This document shows positions 6,429 to 7,209 of a stretch of DNA of 7,209 bases, in pieces. Under the pieces are notes generated by a model that worked only from the letters and a program-made list of their open reading frames with translations, was not told where the DNA came from and did no database searches. The position numbers and the translations under genes were made by a program. The DNA comes from Anaerolineales bacterium (GTDB lineage Bacteria; Chloroflexota; Anaerolineae; Anaerolineales; Villigracilaceae). Position 1 is the first letter of the stretch; each line of letters starts with the position of its first letter. Location: the NCBI GenBank assembly GCA_028689195.1, contig JAQTWR010000137.1, forward strand, positions 1-7,209. Reading direction: 5' to 3'.

Positions 6429-6490
6429 GGACTCCAAAGTCTCCCGACTTTGGACTTTGGACTTCAACGACTGGAGTCGTTGGACTCCAG
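6428..6490. repeat. Mosaic of short palindromes at the glycosyltransferase/acyltransferase junction
   Basis: This segment is built almost wholly from the words GACTCCA, GACTTTGG and CAACGACT and their complements. Perfect hairpins are CCAAAGTC (6434-6441)/GACTTTGG (6446-6453) with a 4-base loop, CAACGACT (6465-6472)/AGTCGTTG (6475-6482) with a 2-base gap, and CTGGAGTC (6471-6478)/GACTCCAG (6483-6490) with a 4-base loop. The last two share bases and cannot form together. ACTTTGG is also repeated in tandem (6447-6453, 6454-6460). The segment covers the stop codon and last residues of the glycosyltransferase and ends at the ribosome binding site of the next gene. It lacks a T-tract, so it is not a standard terminator. 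It may be a REP-like dispersed element, which one window cannot prove. Confidence 0.7.
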
Positions 6491-7209
6491 AAGACTCATC
6501 AACTGCTCCGCGACCTTCTTGCGGCTGAAATTTTCCTCTAAATATTTTCGTCCCTTCAATCCCATTTCGCGCGCCTTGATTGTATCCTCATATAGATTTG
6601 AAATCGCATTCGCCAACGCAGCCGCATCGCCGGGCTTTGCAAAAACCCCGCAGTCCGCCGCCTCTACCACCTCGCGGATCACGCCGTCAATGGCAAGCGC
6701 AACGGGGCGTCCCGCCGCCATGTAATCGAAAACCTTATTGGGGTAGGTGCGCTTATATTCTTCGAGCGGCTTCAAAATTGCAATACAAACATCCGCGCCC
6801 GCGAGCGCTTCCGCCATTTCCGTTTTTGGAACGGAAGGCAGAAAAGTCACGTTAGATAAATCCATCTCGGCTGCACGCGCCATCAGCGCGGATTTTTCCT
6901 TTCCGTCGCCAAGCAAAACGATTTGGATATTTTTATCCGCCAGCAAACGCGCCGATTCTAAAACAATATTCAAATCGTTCGACATGCCGTGCGCGCCCGC
7001 GTATAACGCGACAAATTTATCTCCCAGACGATTCGACTCGCGGAAGGATTCTCCCGCGCCGTTTGGATCGAACATTTCAGGATCCGCCCCGTTCGGAATC
7101 AACGCGACGCGCTTCGCGCCTACGCTTGAAACGTGATCTAAAAATCCCGGGCTGTTGACCACCACCTGATCCGCGCGGCGATACAAAAATTTCTCCAGCC
7201 ATTTCGAGA
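6464..7209 (-). CDS. Family 4-like (GT-B) glycosyltransferase (partial, N-terminus outside window)
   Basis: The frame is open to the right edge and supplies 247 residues, beginning SKWLEKFLYRRADQVVVNSP; the N-terminal acceptor-binding domain lies outside the window. It is a GT-B fold glycosyltransferase resembling WbuB-type GT4 enzymes that add sugars to lipid-linked glycan precursors at the cytoplasmic membrane face. Donor-binding landmarks are the linker motif LIPNGADPEMF, FVALYAGAHGMSNDLNIVL, IQIVLLGDGKEK, VTFLPSVPKTEMAEALAGAD, and YPNKVFDYMAAGRPVALAID followed by REVVEAADCGVF. A Leu/Glu-rich helix closes the protein. The last nine residues (LESNDSSR region) are encoded inside the palindrome mosaic. 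The next gene is a NeuD-type acyltransferase, consistent with a surface polysaccharide cluster. The sugar specificity cannot be read from sequence. Confidence 0.93.
   Translation of the reverse strand, partial: SKWLEKFLYRRADQVVVNSPGFLDHVSSVGAKRVALIPNGADPEMFDPNGAGESFRESNRLGDKFVALYAGAHGMSNDLNIVLESARLLADKNIQIVLLGDGKEKSALMARAAEMDLSNVTFLPSVPKTEMAEALAGADVCIAILKPLEEYKRTYPNKVFDYMAAGRPVALAIDGVIREVVEAADCGVFAKPGDAAALANAISNLYEDTIKAREMGLKGRKYLEENFSRKKVAEQLMSLLESNDSSR

Noticed and set aside
1..7209. tRNA, rRNA, CRISPR array or insertion sequence
   Set aside because: No cloverleaf, conserved rRNA stretch, regularly spaced direct repeats or transposase-like frame was seen on either strand.

Overview
The window holds eight protein-coding genes and no RNA gene, insertion sequence or CRISPR array. 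The GC-rich, mostly minus-strand layout, the short intergenic gaps, and a surface lipoprotein with a Thr-Pro linker of the kind common in Chloroflexota all point to a member of Chloroflexota, perhaps class Anaerolineae. This placement is an inference from style; no taxonomic marker gene is present.

Left part (1-3455), all minus strand, read right to left: a DNA-3-methyladenine glycosylase I (tag) is followed, with an ATGA stop/start overlap, by a multi-pass membrane acyltransferase. After a 19-base gap comes a PfkB-family carbohydrate/nucleoside kinase, then an M20-family metallopeptidase whose C-terminus lies beyond the window's left edge. The kinase and the peptidase each carry their own TATACT box exactly six bases before the start codon, so they are probably transcribed separately as leaderless mRNAs even though they look like an operon.

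Middle (3456-4612): a 68-base divergent promoter region separates tag from manA (plus strand), a short-form class I mannose-6-phosphate isomerase. manA also shows a -10-like box six bases before its ATG and has no ribosome binding site. It converges on the next minus-strand gene across a strong two-way terminator hairpin.

Right part (4613-7209), minus strand: a glycosyltransferase (N-terminus beyond the right edge) is followed by a NeuD/PglD-type sugar O/N-acyltransferase, and then, after a 141-base gap, a DUF4349 lipoprotein with a C-terminal membrane helix. The glycosyltransferase and the acyltransferase look like the end of a cell-surface polysaccharide cluster. manA (mannose/fructose phosphate interconversion, which feeds GDP-mannose) and the membrane acyltransferase would fit surface glycan metabolism, but that link is inference.

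The two most interesting non-gene signals are the repeated leaderless-promoter layout and a 63-base mosaic of competing palindromes at the glycosyltransferase/acyltransferase junction, which also encodes the last residues of the glycosyltransferase. I see no convincing new biological system. No gene-free stretch exceeds 300 bases; the longest are 4466-4612 (terminator) and 5615-5755 (promoter and leader of the lipoprotein gene).
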